A stretch of 64,000 nt of DNA, taken from contig CP121688.1 in the NCBI GenBank assembly GCA_038396625.1, positions 2,108,001 through 2,172,000 of the forward strand, in the 5' to 3' direction. Each line of letters begins with the position of its first letter. Position 1 is the stretch's first letter. The notes below the pieces were generated by a model. That model was not told the DNA's origin. It worked only from the letters and a program-made list of their open reading frames with translations, and ran no database searches. This DNA comes from G038396625 sp038396625. Lineage in GTDB: Bacteria; Bacillota; Clostridia; Peptostreptococcales; Thermotaleaceae. Made by a program: the position numbers and the translations under genes. Positions 9,239-16,729 of this stretch are shown one piece after another.

Positions 9239-9424
9239 AAATACACCCTCCTAAATTTTTTGTTATTTTCGTCCAAAATTATTATAGGACAATCAACAAG
9301 GTCTACTACATGTTCTATTTTGATCTATTTTGATCTATTTTCTAGCTCGTCTCTGCCTTGTTCTAATACATGTTATTCACAATTATTGATTTATGTTACA
9401 AGCTTTTCATATTTTTAAGGTTTC

Positions 9425-9961
9425 TCATTTGATTATCTTTGATACAGCTTCATGCCATCTTAATAATAAATCTGGCTTCTCGTCTTTTAATACATTCAAA
9501 AATTCATCTAATTTACCTGTTCTTTTTAAAGTGTTCAATAAATATTTGTACATTCTACAGTCTTTCTTTCGTGGATCAACCACTTTGATACTTTCGTCTT
9601 CTTGTATAAAAACATGTTTACTAAGGCCATCTAGCCTAATTTTCATCTGCTCAAAATCCTCTGCAAATTTAATTAAATTCAAAGCCAGCGTTCTAGAAAG
9701 TCCCTTTTCTTGAATATATTCTACAACCGAGGTTCCCTCAATGTATTCCCTCAACATACATCTACCATTACATGCCATAACTTTCGGGAAATATTGCATG
9801 CTTTCCATTTTTTTTAGAATTTTATATTCTGATTTACATCTATCCATATTTTTATAGATTTTCAGAACATTTCCATCAGGAGTCAGATATACACTTCCTT
9901 CCTTTCCCTTGCCTACAAACATACATTCTTTTATATCTATACCAAAAGCTTTTTTGCCCAT
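9425..9961 (-). CDS. Small protein-kinase-like protein
   Basis: Protein of 178 residues with a minimal kinase fold. The glycine loop is GKGKEGSVY at 17-25 and the ATP lysine is probably K34 (VLKIYK). A hinge-like MLREYIEGTS follows. The catalytic loop is reduced to RLDGLSKHVFI (Asp111 the likely base), and VVDPRK near 129 replaces DFG. The usual C-lobe after the metal-binding loop is almost absent, so it is closer to RIO/Bud32-style or lipopolysaccharide-type kinases than to PrkC. RBS GAAGGGGG fits the ATG. A sigma-K-like promoter upstream suggests mother-cell expression. Whether it is active, and on what substrate, is unknown. Confidence 0.75.
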   Translation of the reverse strand: MGKKAFGIDIKECMFVGKGKEGSVYLTPDGNVLKIYKNMDRCKSEYKILKKMESMQYFPKVMACNGRCMLREYIEGTSVVEYIQEKGLSRTLALNLIKFAEDFEQMKIRLDGLSKHVFIQEDESIKVVDPRKKDCRMYKYLLNTLKRTGKLDEFLNVLKDEKPDLLLRWHEAVSKIIK

Positions 9962-10027
9962 ATTTTGATCCCCCTTCTGCCAATTAGAAAAACGCTTATT
10001 ATTTTAGGGCCTCTCCTATTGCTACTT

Positions 10028-10056
10028 TAAGATATGCCAACTTGTTTACTTATGTT
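10028..10056 (-). promoter_or_regulatory. Sigma-K-like promoter for the kinase-like gene
   Basis: On the minus strand, AACA (10056-10053), 16 bases, then CATATCTTA (10036-10028). This matches the sigma-K consensus mACm-N16-CATAnnnTA at every fixed position. It lies about 65-90 bases upstream of the ATG. Consensus match only. Confidence 0.6.
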
Positions 10057-10229
10057 ACCCATTTGTCCTCTTTATTTAGCATAAACTATTTGTGATTTAA
10101 TTTCTCTGGTTTATCTTCCAAGGCTTCCATAAACTAGCCAATGAAAACTATTTTATCCTATGATACCCTTAATATAAGCCTCTGGTTTTCATTATGAAAA
10201 ATCTAAACAAAAGGAGATGGTGTACAAAC

Positions 10230-11198
10230 ATGAAAAATACAAAAATTATTTATGTTATGTTATTTATTTTAATGCTGGTGTTCACAACCTCCCATTTTGA
10301 TGTGAATGCCCAAGAAAATGCTGGCGTTCCCACAACAATTAATGGCGTTGATGCATCGGTCTATAAAATGGCAGGATTGATCAATATGGAAAGAGTGAAG
10401 AATGGACTCAAGCCACTAGAAGTTCACATAGGATTGACTAAAGTGGCTCAAGTCAAAGCAGAAGACATGGTTAAAAACAACTACTTTTCACACAATTCCC
10501 CCACATTCGGTAGTCCCTTTGACATGATTAAAAAATTCGGCATATCCTATTCCTATGCAGCAGAGAATATTGCCAGTGCCCAAAGTATAGAAAAGGCACA
10601 TAACAACTTTATGAACTCTACCGGTCACAGAAACAATATACTTTCCCCTAATTTAACCCATGTGGGTATTGGCATATCTAAAGAAGCAAATGGAAACTAT
10701 AAAATTGTAGAAATGTTTATTACACCTACTGGAAACATTCCAACTTCTACACCACCTTCAGCGCCAGTCCAACCTAGCCCTACTCCTGTTGAACCTGCTA
10801 CGATTAACGGTGTTGATATAGCTGTTTATAAAATGGCGGGATTAATCAATATGGAAAGAGTGAAGAATGGATTAAAGCCACTAGAAGTTCACATAGGATT
10901 GACTAAAGTAGCTCAAGTCAAAGCAGAAGACATGGTTAAAAACAACTACTTTTCACACAATTCCCCCACATTCGGTAGTCCCTTTGACATGATTAAAAAA
11001 TTCGGCATATCCTATTCCTATGCAGCAGAGAATATTGCCAGTGCCCAAAGTATAGAAAAGGCACATAACAACTTTATGAACTCTACCGGTCACAGAAACA
11101 ATATACTTTCCCCTAATTTAACCCATGTGGGTATTGGCATATCTAAAGAAGCAAATGGAAACTATAAAATTGTAGAAATGTTTATTACGCCTAGATAA
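10230..11198 (+). CDS. Secreted protein with two tandem CAP/SCP domains (YkwD-like)
   Basis: Protein of 322 residues. A signal peptide (MKNTKIIYVMLFILMLVF, probable cleavage after DVNA) is followed by two nearly identical CAP domains of about 131 residues separated by a Pro/Thr/Ser linker (PTSTPPSAPVQPSPTPVEP). Each has the CAP features HIGLTKVAQVKAEDM, NYFSHNSPTFGSPFDM, AAENIA and STGHRNNILSPNLTHVGIG. Bacterial CAP proteins of this type are extracellular; some are spore or cell-wall associated and their chemistry is unresolved. The ATG at 10230 is chosen because it starts a clean signal peptide and AAGGAG lies upstream, though at a long spacing. It is followed by a strong terminator. Confidence 0.9.
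   Translation: MKNTKIIYVMLFILMLVFTTSHFDVNAQENAGVPTTINGVDASVYKMAGLINMERVKNGLKPLEVHIGLTKVAQVKAEDMVKNNYFSHNSPTFGSPFDMIKKFGISYSYAAENIASAQSIEKAHNNFMNSTGHRNNILSPNLTHVGIGISKEANGNYKIVEMFITPTGNIPTSTPPSAPVQPSPTPVEPATINGVDIAVYKMAGLINMERVKNGLKPLEVHIGLTKVAQVKAEDMVKNNYFSHNSPTFGSPFDMIKKFGISYSYAAENIASAQSIEKAHNNFMNSTGHRNNILSPNLTHVGIGISKEANGNYKIVEMFITPR
10335..10727 (+). repeat. CAP domain repeat, copy 1
   Basis: First copy of a 393-bp in-frame direct repeat; the second copy lies 465 bases downstream. From 10446 to 10723 the two copies are identical base for base, including third codon positions. Confidence 0.95.
10800..11192 (+). repeat. CAP domain repeat, copy 2
   Basis: Second copy of the direct repeat. 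Differences from copy 1 are concentrated in the first hundred or so bases and are mostly silent; the remainder is identical, which points to recent duplication or gene conversion. Confidence 0.95.
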
Positions 11199-11233
11199 AA
11201 ATCTATTACTAAACATCTATTGCTTAAGTATTT

Positions 11234-11266
11234 TAGGGCAGGTGAATCCTGCCCTATTTTATTTTT
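11234..11266 (+). terminator. Terminator of the CAP protein gene
   Basis: Stem TAGGGCAGG / CCTGCCCTA with loop TGAAT, followed by TTTTATTTTT. Classic intrinsic terminator on the plus strand. Confidence 0.92.
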
Positions 11267-11283
11267 CCATCTCTTATAAGATA

Positions 11284-12231
11284 CTAACAGACAGATTGAC
11301 TTAGTCGATAATAATGTGTATTCGGCACCGTGCTTTTATGGACAAATCCTTTTGAAAAGTGGGGGTAATCTTTTTTAATCTTTTCAATGGTTTCTGACAA
11401 TAGAATCATATAGGGTAAATAGATTCCCTTCACTGTACGATCATCTTTTATATAATAGTACCAGCATAGATTAAATTCTTTAGTACTTAATATAGTAAAT
11501 CCTGAGAAATGATAAAAAATTAATGGTTCTCCATTTAGTAATACTTTTTCGTTTTGAAAAGATACTTCATATTTTTCAATATTCCATAAAGCAGCATTAG
11601 CTCCAATAGTATTTATAACGTGTACATTTGAAAATAATCTTGGCCAATCTTCTACATATCTTTGATCCCCAAAGGTCTTATTCACAACATCCATTTCTAC
11701 TGTGCATTTATTCATACATTTATTTTTCCACCAAGTTATTGCTTCTAATGCAATGGGATGATTGCTACATCCTACAAAACCTGTATTATATCGGCCTGTT
11801 AACGGATAGTAGTGCATAAATCTTTTGGAGTTATGATGATCTGTTAAATAAAGTGTCGCATTGGGCATCTCATTAAATAGAATTTCAGGATTTGAAAAAA
11901 AACATAGGTCTGCATCTAAATGAGCATAGTACTGGGCAGTAGGAAACTTTGTTATCACATATTGCAGCATGGTAGGCTTGAGTGTCCAGCAATATTCGTG
12001 ATAAGATCTATTGGATTTTGCCTTTAATAAATCTTCATCCTCAATTTCATGCAATTGAAGCAATGTAACATCCTTCCAATGCATATCATTAAGAATCCCA
12101 TACGCATTTATGTCCATACATAATATAAACAGATGAAAATCCTTACAATGATATCCTAGAGTATTATGCATAACAATACATTTGAATAAATGATGTTCTG
12201 AAACTACTGTAGAAAAATGCAACTTACACAT
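11284..12231 (-). CDS. Putative glycosyltransferase (GT-A fold, DxD)
   Basis: Protein of 315 residues resembling nucleotide-diphospho-sugar transferases. The likely metal-binding motif is LDADLCFFSNPEIL near residue 110. Downstream are GRYNTGFVGCSNH and a conserved-looking DQRYVEDWP, as in GT-A enzymes that place the acceptor loop after the DxD. No membrane segment is apparent, so it acts in the cytoplasm. The ATG at 12231 has GGGAG eight bases upstream; a TTG two codons earlier is less likely. It is last in the rfbF-rfbG-GT-GT series, 22 bases after the preceding gene. The sugar and acceptor are unknown. Confidence 0.75.
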   Translation of the reverse strand: MCKLHFSTVVSEHHLFKCIVMHNTLGYHCKDFHLFILCMDINAYGILNDMHWKDVTLLQLHEIEDEDLLKAKSNRSYHEYCWTLKPTMLQYVITKFPTAQYYAHLDADLCFFSNPEILFNEMPNATLYLTDHHNSKRFMHYYPLTGRYNTGFVGCSNHPIALEAITWWKNKCMNKCTVEMDVVNKTFGDQRYVEDWPRLFSNVHVINTIGANAALWNIEKYEVSFQNEKVLLNGEPLIFYHFSGFTILSTKEFNLCWYYYIKDDRTVKGIYLPYMILLSETIEKIKKDYPHFSKGFVHKSTVPNTHYYRLSQSVC

Positions 12232-12253
12232 ATACAATTCTCCCTTCTTACCA

Positions 12254-13462
12254 CTATATGCCTATATATGCCATATCTATATTATACAAATCCTTGATGA
12301 GCATATAGAGAGCATCTACAAAATAGGAGAATCCTAATACATATAATTGATTTCCTTCTTGTTTGATTTTGAGGAAGTCTATATCTATACCCAAATTTTC
12401 ATCATTGTCTTTTGCAACTACTTTTATATATTTTTTACACTGTCTTTTGCATAGAGTTGTTAGTAGTGTAAAAAATATATAAATTAAATGCTTATATTCC
12501 TCCATTTGCTCAACTTGATAGATATTGTCCATAATTTCATTCATTTTATTTGGATCAATTGATGTATACATTGTAGAAAATGCAAGGAACATATCAATGA
12601 AATATGGAGAATGATATTTTGTACACATATAGTATAAATTGTACCATGTATCATCTCTTTTATAATTAATTGGATGCTCTTGATGAATACTCAGGATATG
12701 CTCCTTTACTAAAAATCTACAACCCATTTTATAAAGTCGGATGCCTAAGTCATAGTCTTCAAACCCATACCGTATAATTTTAGCATCAAACAATCCTGTA
12801 TTTATGACATTTTGCTTATATACAGAACAATTATTGGTGATAAAGAATCTCCATGGAAAATGATACCCTTTTAAATCTTCTCCATATTTCATAAGCTCTT
12901 GTTTGAGTGATAAAATAAATGGAACATCTAAATCAAAACTAAAATCAATAAAACTTCCATTCATTATTTGCTCTTTCGAAAGTAGTGGGTACTTATCTTT
13001 GTTATGCAAAACTTCATTGATTAAATTATATTTGTATTTTAAATGCTGGAAATTATCTACTTGGTATCCACGAAACCTTTTATAATAGTAACTATAAACT
13101 CTCTTCCAACAATTTCCGCATACTACAGTATGGGTATCCTGATGAGCTTTTATATGATCACTTATAAAGTCTCTTGTTGCAATCATATCACTGTCATGAA
13201 AAATTAGTAGCTTTCCTTTTGCTTTTAGAATGCCTTGATTTCTTGCATAGGCTATTCCTTTGTTTTTATCTAAATTTATGATGGATAGTTTATAATTGGA
13301 CTGAAACCTCGATAACATCTCCATGGTATTGTCCCGCGAACCATTATTTACTACGACTACTTCAAATTTATCACTGGGATAATCTTGATTGTTGAGGGCA
13401 ATCAAATTATAATATAGTCTTTCAGAAGCATTATAGGCTGGAATAATTACACTTGTTTCCAC
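12254..13462 (-). CDS. GT2 family glycosyltransferase
   Basis: Protein of 402 residues with an N-terminal GT2 domain: SVIIPAYNASERLYYNLIAL, the nucleotide-binding VVVVNNGSRDNT, and the DxD equivalent IFHDSDMIA near residue 90. A second conserved block (GFEDYDLGIRLYKMG) carries the likely catalytic ED. The C-terminal 150 residues do not resemble the GT2 core and may bind the acceptor. It starts at a GTG with AAAGGAG upstream. It follows rfbG by about 85 bases in the same direction and is presumed to act in the same glycan pathway, plausibly on a spore surface protein or polysaccharide. Confidence 0.85.
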   Translation of the reverse strand: METSVIIPAYNASERLYYNLIALNNQDYPSDKFEVVVVNNGSRDNTMEMLSRFQSNYKLSIINLDKNKGIAYARNQGILKAKGKLLIFHDSDMIATRDFISDHIKAHQDTHTVVCGNCWKRVYSYYYKRFRGYQVDNFQHLKYKYNLINEVLHNKDKYPLLSKEQIMNGSFIDFSFDLDVPFILSLKQELMKYGEDLKGYHFPWRFFITNNCSVYKQNVINTGLFDAKIIRYGFEDYDLGIRLYKMGCRFLVKEHILSIHQEHPINYKRDDTWYNLYYMCTKYHSPYFIDMFLAFSTMYTSIDPNKMNEIMDNIYQVEQMEEYKHLIYIFFTLLTTLCKRQCKKYIKVVAKDNDENLGIDIDFLKIKQEGNQLYVLGFSYFVDALYMLIKDLYNIDMAYIGI

Positions 13463-13548
13463 TGTATTTGCGCTCCTTTCTTGAAATGCATTGGTGAGCT
13501 TGAGCCATATTTTTTCTAGGAACTCTTCTATAGATATTTATTGAAATT

Positions 13549-14535
13549 TTATACAAGTACTTCGTCCTTTAAAAAATCCACATACCATTTAATGGTCTTT
13601 GCTAGACCTTCTTCTATATCATATAATGGCTTCCAGCCTAAAACATTCCGTGCTTTTTCAGCTGAAAGATATTGGTGCCTAATTTCATTATTTCCTTCGT
13701 TTAAAATAATAGGTTTCAAATCACTATTCATCATTTTTAAAATCTTCTCCACTAACGTTACCACAGTTAACTGTATTTCATTGCTAAAATTAAATGCTTC
13801 ACCCCTTAGATTAAGCGCTTCCATTTTTTCTGCTAATAACAAATAGGCATTTACCGCATCTTCCACATAAAAATAATCTCGAATAAAAGTTCCATCACTT
13901 CGAATAACAGGTGGTTCTTTTTTCAAAACAGCACGAACCGTTTGAGGAATAATTCGATTGAAATTGATATCTCCTCCACCATATAAATTTCCGCATCTCG
14001 TAATAGATACAGGTAAGTTATAAGTGTGGGCGTATGTTTGTGCAATTAGATCTGCACAACTTTTCGATACATCATAAGGATGTTTTCCTTGAAGGGGCAT
14101 ATTCTCATCATAAGGTAATTTCTCTTGATCACCATAAGCTTTATCACTCGAAGCCACAATAATCCGTTGAACCATAGGACTTCTTCTACAGGCTTCTAGT
14201 ATATTCCACGTTCCTAAAATATTTGCATGAAAAGTAGAAATAGGATTTCTATTGGCAATACCAACAATTGCCTGCGCTGCAAGATGAAATACTGTATCAA
14301 TTTCATATTCTCCTAAAGACCTCTCTAATGTTTCTAGATTTTCTAATGACCCATTTACAATGTTTATTTTTTGCACATCTTTAGTTGTATAAAAATGTGC
14401 ATTTGGTACAAAATCTCGTATAAGTCCTGTAACATTAGCACCTTTTCTTACTAAATCCTGTACTAAATAACTACCTAAAAATCCCGTACAGCCTGTTACA
14501 AGTACATTCTTTTCTTTCCAATAAAGCTGTTTCAT
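13549..14535 (-). CDS. rfbG: CDP-glucose 4,6-dehydratase-like SDR enzyme
   Basis: Extended short-chain dehydrogenase of 328 residues. The NAD site is VTGCTGFLGSYL. The active site has ASSDKAYG and the YDVSK tyrosine-lysine pair. The RCGNLYGGGDINFNRIIPQ block strongly resembles CDP-glucose 4,6-dehydratases, as does the immediate upstream neighbour, a glucose-1-phosphate cytidylyltransferase. The product would be CDP-4-keto-6-deoxyglucose. The ATG at 14535 lies two bases after the rfbF stop, with GGAAGG inside the end of rfbF as its RBS, so the two genes are coupled. UDP- or dTDP-sugar specificity cannot be excluded without assay. Confidence 0.82.
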   Translation of the reverse strand: MKQLYWKEKNVLVTGCTGFLGSYLVQDLVRKGANVTGLIRDFVPNAHFYTTKDVQKINIVNGSLENLETLERSLGEYEIDTVFHLAAQAIVGIANRNPISTFHANILGTWNILEACRRSPMVQRIIVASSDKAYGDQEKLPYDENMPLQGKHPYDVSKSCADLIAQTYAHTYNLPVSITRCGNLYGGGDINFNRIIPQTVRAVLKKEPPVIRSDGTFIRDYFYVEDAVNAYLLLAEKMEALNLRGEAFNFSNEIQLTVVTLVEKILKMMNSDLKPIILNEGNNEIRHQYLSAEKARNVLGWKPLYDIEEGLAKTIKWYVDFLKDEVLV

Positions 14536-14537
14536 GT

Positions 14538-15302
14538 TTACCAAACCTTCCATGATTTTTTATTTTTTTTAAAAATCTCATCTGCTGTTAAAAGATCTTT
14601 ATACGTATCAATTGCTATCCACGTTTCTTTATGAAGATAAACTGCTAATTCAGTATCTTTAGCTAAGTTCATTAGGGGTTCTTGTTCAAAAATACACCCT
14701 TTATCCTTACTTAAATAATTGAAAACTTGAGGATTGAGTACAAAAAAACCTCCATTGATAATACCTTCTATTTGTGATTTTTCTTGAAAAGATTGAGCAA
14801 TCCCATCTCGAACTCGTAAAGTACCATACTGGCTTTTTTTAGATATTCCTGTAACCGTGGCTATTTTTCTCTTCTCTTTATGAAATGCTAACAACTCTTT
14901 TATATTTATATTTGCTACGCCATCGCCATAGGTCAACATAAAAGTTTCATTTCCTATATAGTCTTGGGCTTTTTTTATTCTAGCACCAGTCATCGTATCT
15001 AAGCCTGTATCAAGAAAGGTAATTTTCCAACTATCAGCAGGTTGAAGCAATTGTATATTGCCTGTTGCATTATCCAATATAAAGTTATGGTTTTTCCATC
15101 TGCAATCCATAAAATATTCTTTAATCTTCTCCCCTTTATATCCTAATAATAAAATGAAATCATTAAATCCATAGTGTGCATAAATTTTCATAATATGCCA
15201 TAAAATTGGCTTTCCATCTATCATAGATAAAGGTTTAGGAATATCATCTGTTACTTCTTTCATCCTAGAACCTTTCCCCCCACATAAAATCATTACTTTC
15301 AT
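14538..15302 (-). CDS. rfbF: Glucose-1-phosphate cytidylyltransferase
   Basis: Makes CDP-glucose from CTP and glucose 1-phosphate. The 254 residues begin with the nucleotidyltransferase loop MILCGGKGSRM and continue with KPILWHIMKIYAHYG, LLLGYKGEKIKEYF, LDTGLDTMTGARIKK, TYGDGVANI and INGGFFVLNP, ending in KSWKVW. These match RfbF closely in order and spacing. The ATG at 15302 is chosen because GGGAGG lies eight bases upstream; the longer frame starting at 15362 has no such site. It is first in a four-gene series with rfbG and two glycosyltransferases, preceded by a sigma-K-like promoter. Confidence 0.9.
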   Translation of the reverse strand: MKVMILCGGKGSRMKEVTDDIPKPLSMIDGKPILWHIMKIYAHYGFNDFILLLGYKGEKIKEYFMDCRWKNHNFILDNATGNIQLLQPADSWKITFLDTGLDTMTGARIKKAQDYIGNETFMLTYGDGVANINIKELLAFHKEKRKIATVTGISKKSQYGTLRVRDGIAQSFQEKSQIEGIINGGFFVLNPQVFNYLSKDKGCIFEQEPLMNLAKDTELAVYLHKETWIAIDTYKDLLTADEIFKKNKKSWKVW

Positions 15303-15372
15303 ATCCATCGCCTCCCAATACCGATATTTTATATTTGTAAAACACCATGTTTGTCTCTTCATTTCTTCACTT

Positions 15373-15401
15373 TAAAATATGTTGACAAGCAAACTTTTGT
15401 T
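15373..15401 (-). promoter_or_regulatory. Sigma-K-like promoter for rfbF-rfbG-GT-GT
   Basis: On the minus strand, AACA (15401-15398), 16 bases, then CATATTTTA (15381-15373), matching mACm-N16-CATAnnnTA. It lies about 70 bases upstream of the rfbF ATG. This suggests late mother-cell expression of the glycan genes; consensus match only. Confidence 0.6.
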
Positions 15402-15438
15402 ACATTGGTTCTTTATTTAGACTTCTTTTTTCCAATAG

Positions 15439-15478
15439 CAAGGGTGATAAATCTTTATCTTCTGATCTATCACCCTTG
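15439..15478. terminator. Hairpin downstream of the GT4 gene, orientation unclear
   Basis: An 11-bp inverted repeat (CAAGGGTGATA / TATCACCCTTG) lies just past the stop of the minus-strand GT4 gene. The T-run (TTTTTA) is on the plus-strand side, so it is a better terminator for plus-strand transcripts. On the minus strand it may act as a 3'-end stabiliser. Confidence 0.45.
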
Positions 15479-15501
15479 TTTTTATGGAATATCATCTACG
15501 C

Positions 15502-16494
15502 TCAGATCATTTGTCCATAAACTTTTTTTACTTTTTCGGCACACTTTTGCCATGTATAATTTTCAATAATAAAATCTCTCAATATATTATTATTACTACT
15601 TTCAAAAGCACCCATGATTTTCTTATATATGGAGTCACAACAATTTGGTTTGCAGTAATGAACAAATTCTTTAAAAATTTCTGTGGTTGAACCAACTTCT
15701 GTTGTCACAACATTGCAGCCTGCTATGCCTGCCTCGAGATTTGCCAGTCCTGGATACTCTATCCAGCTAGGCAGTACATGAACCTTTGCACTTTTATATA
15801 TTGATGGTAATTCTTTTGTTGGTATCTTGTCTAAAAACAGAATATTTTTTTGTGTCACTTTTAAACATCTTTTAAAATAATCTTTGTCATTAATAGAGCC
15901 AACCAAGACTAAAGGGATTTTTTCTTGGGATAATGCTTTGATTAAATTAAACTGATTTTTTTGATGATTGATTCTTCCTACACATAAAATATAATCATTT
16001 AGATTATATTTAGATTTCAGATAGTGTTTTTGCCCCTTTGTGTATGTTATATCTACACCATAAGGAACAATACAACCTTTACTGGTAGGCTGATAGTTTT
16101 TTATAATTAATTTTGCTTCTCCTTTACAATGAGGTAAGTAACAATCACAGTGATCAAATAAATATTTTCTTATAGGTTCATTCTTTTTCCATTTATCAAG
16201 TCTTTCTTTCTGGTTGCTTGTCACGAAATAATCTTGAAGATCCCAATAAATAGGGGTTAACACCACTTTTTTCTCATAGTACTTTGCATTTTTTAGGAAG
16301 CTATAGCTTTCCTTTACTCTAATGCTATTAAAAACATGTACGATATCATATTTTTTCAAATTGATTCTATTATTCGTACAAATATCTATTTTAACCCCTA
16401 AGGAAATTAAATGTTTTCTTAAATTTTGCAAAATAATACTATCTCCTGCAATATTAGAAAGATAGTCCTTTCTAATTTGATATAGAATTTGCAT
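15502..16494 (-). CDS. GT4 family glycosyltransferase
   Basis: GT-B fold enzyme of 330 residues. The C-terminal nucleotide-sugar half shows YILCVGRINHQKNQFNLIKAL, LVLVGSINDKDYF, and the donor-binding block HVLPSWIEYPGLANLEAGIAG with ExxxLE-type acidic residues. The N-terminal acceptor half is short but begins normally (MQILYQIRKDY). RBS AGGTGA precedes the ATG at 16494. It is separated from rfbF by about 200 bases and a hairpin, so it is probably its own unit. It diverges from the first propeller gene. Acceptor unknown; the neighbourhood suggests a spore-surface glycan. Confidence 0.85.
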   Translation of the reverse strand: MQILYQIRKDYLSNIAGDSIILQNLRKHLISLGVKIDICTNNRINLKKYDIVHVFNSIRVKESYSFLKNAKYYEKKVVLTPIYWDLQDYFVTSNQKERLDKWKKNEPIRKYLFDHCDCYLPHCKGEAKLIIKNYQPTSKGCIVPYGVDITYTKGQKHYLKSKYNLNDYILCVGRINHQKNQFNLIKALSQEKIPLVLVGSINDKDYFKRCLKVTQKNILFLDKIPTKELPSIYKSAKVHVLPSWIEYPGLANLEAGIAGCNVVTTEVGSTTEIFKEFVHYCKPNCCDSIYKKIMGAFESSNNNILRDFIIENYTWQKCAEKVKKVYGQMI

Positions 16495-16729
16495 AAAATC
16501 ACCTGATTAGAATGTATTCATTTTTATGGTTAACACTATCACTTTTTATATTTATCATTCTGTTATTACAAACAAACAATTATGATATATAAAAACATTC
16601 TATTCTTCTATATATGAGATGGTGCGTCTTTATAAAATTTCATCTATAATTCACGTCTTTTTTTATAGAGAAAACATATACATAATATTAGGACAAAGCA
16701 TATTTATCTTTGTTTTGGAGGTGGTACTT

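Noticed and set aside
9314..9341. Tandem decamer TCTATTTTGA, nearly three copies
   Set aside because: Short AT-rich repeat between genes with no sign of function; not a CRISPR or integration site.
10079..10137. Two copies of CATAAACTA upstream of the CAP gene, resembling sigma-K -10 elements
   Set aside because: Neither has an mACm element at 15-17 bases upstream, so the promoter match is incomplete.
13549..14535. dTDP-glucose 4,6-dehydratase (RmlB) as an alternative name for the dehydratase
   Set aside because: The direct upstream partner is a glucose-1-phosphate cytidylyltransferase, and the SSDKAYG and GGGD blocks fit the CDP-glucose type better.
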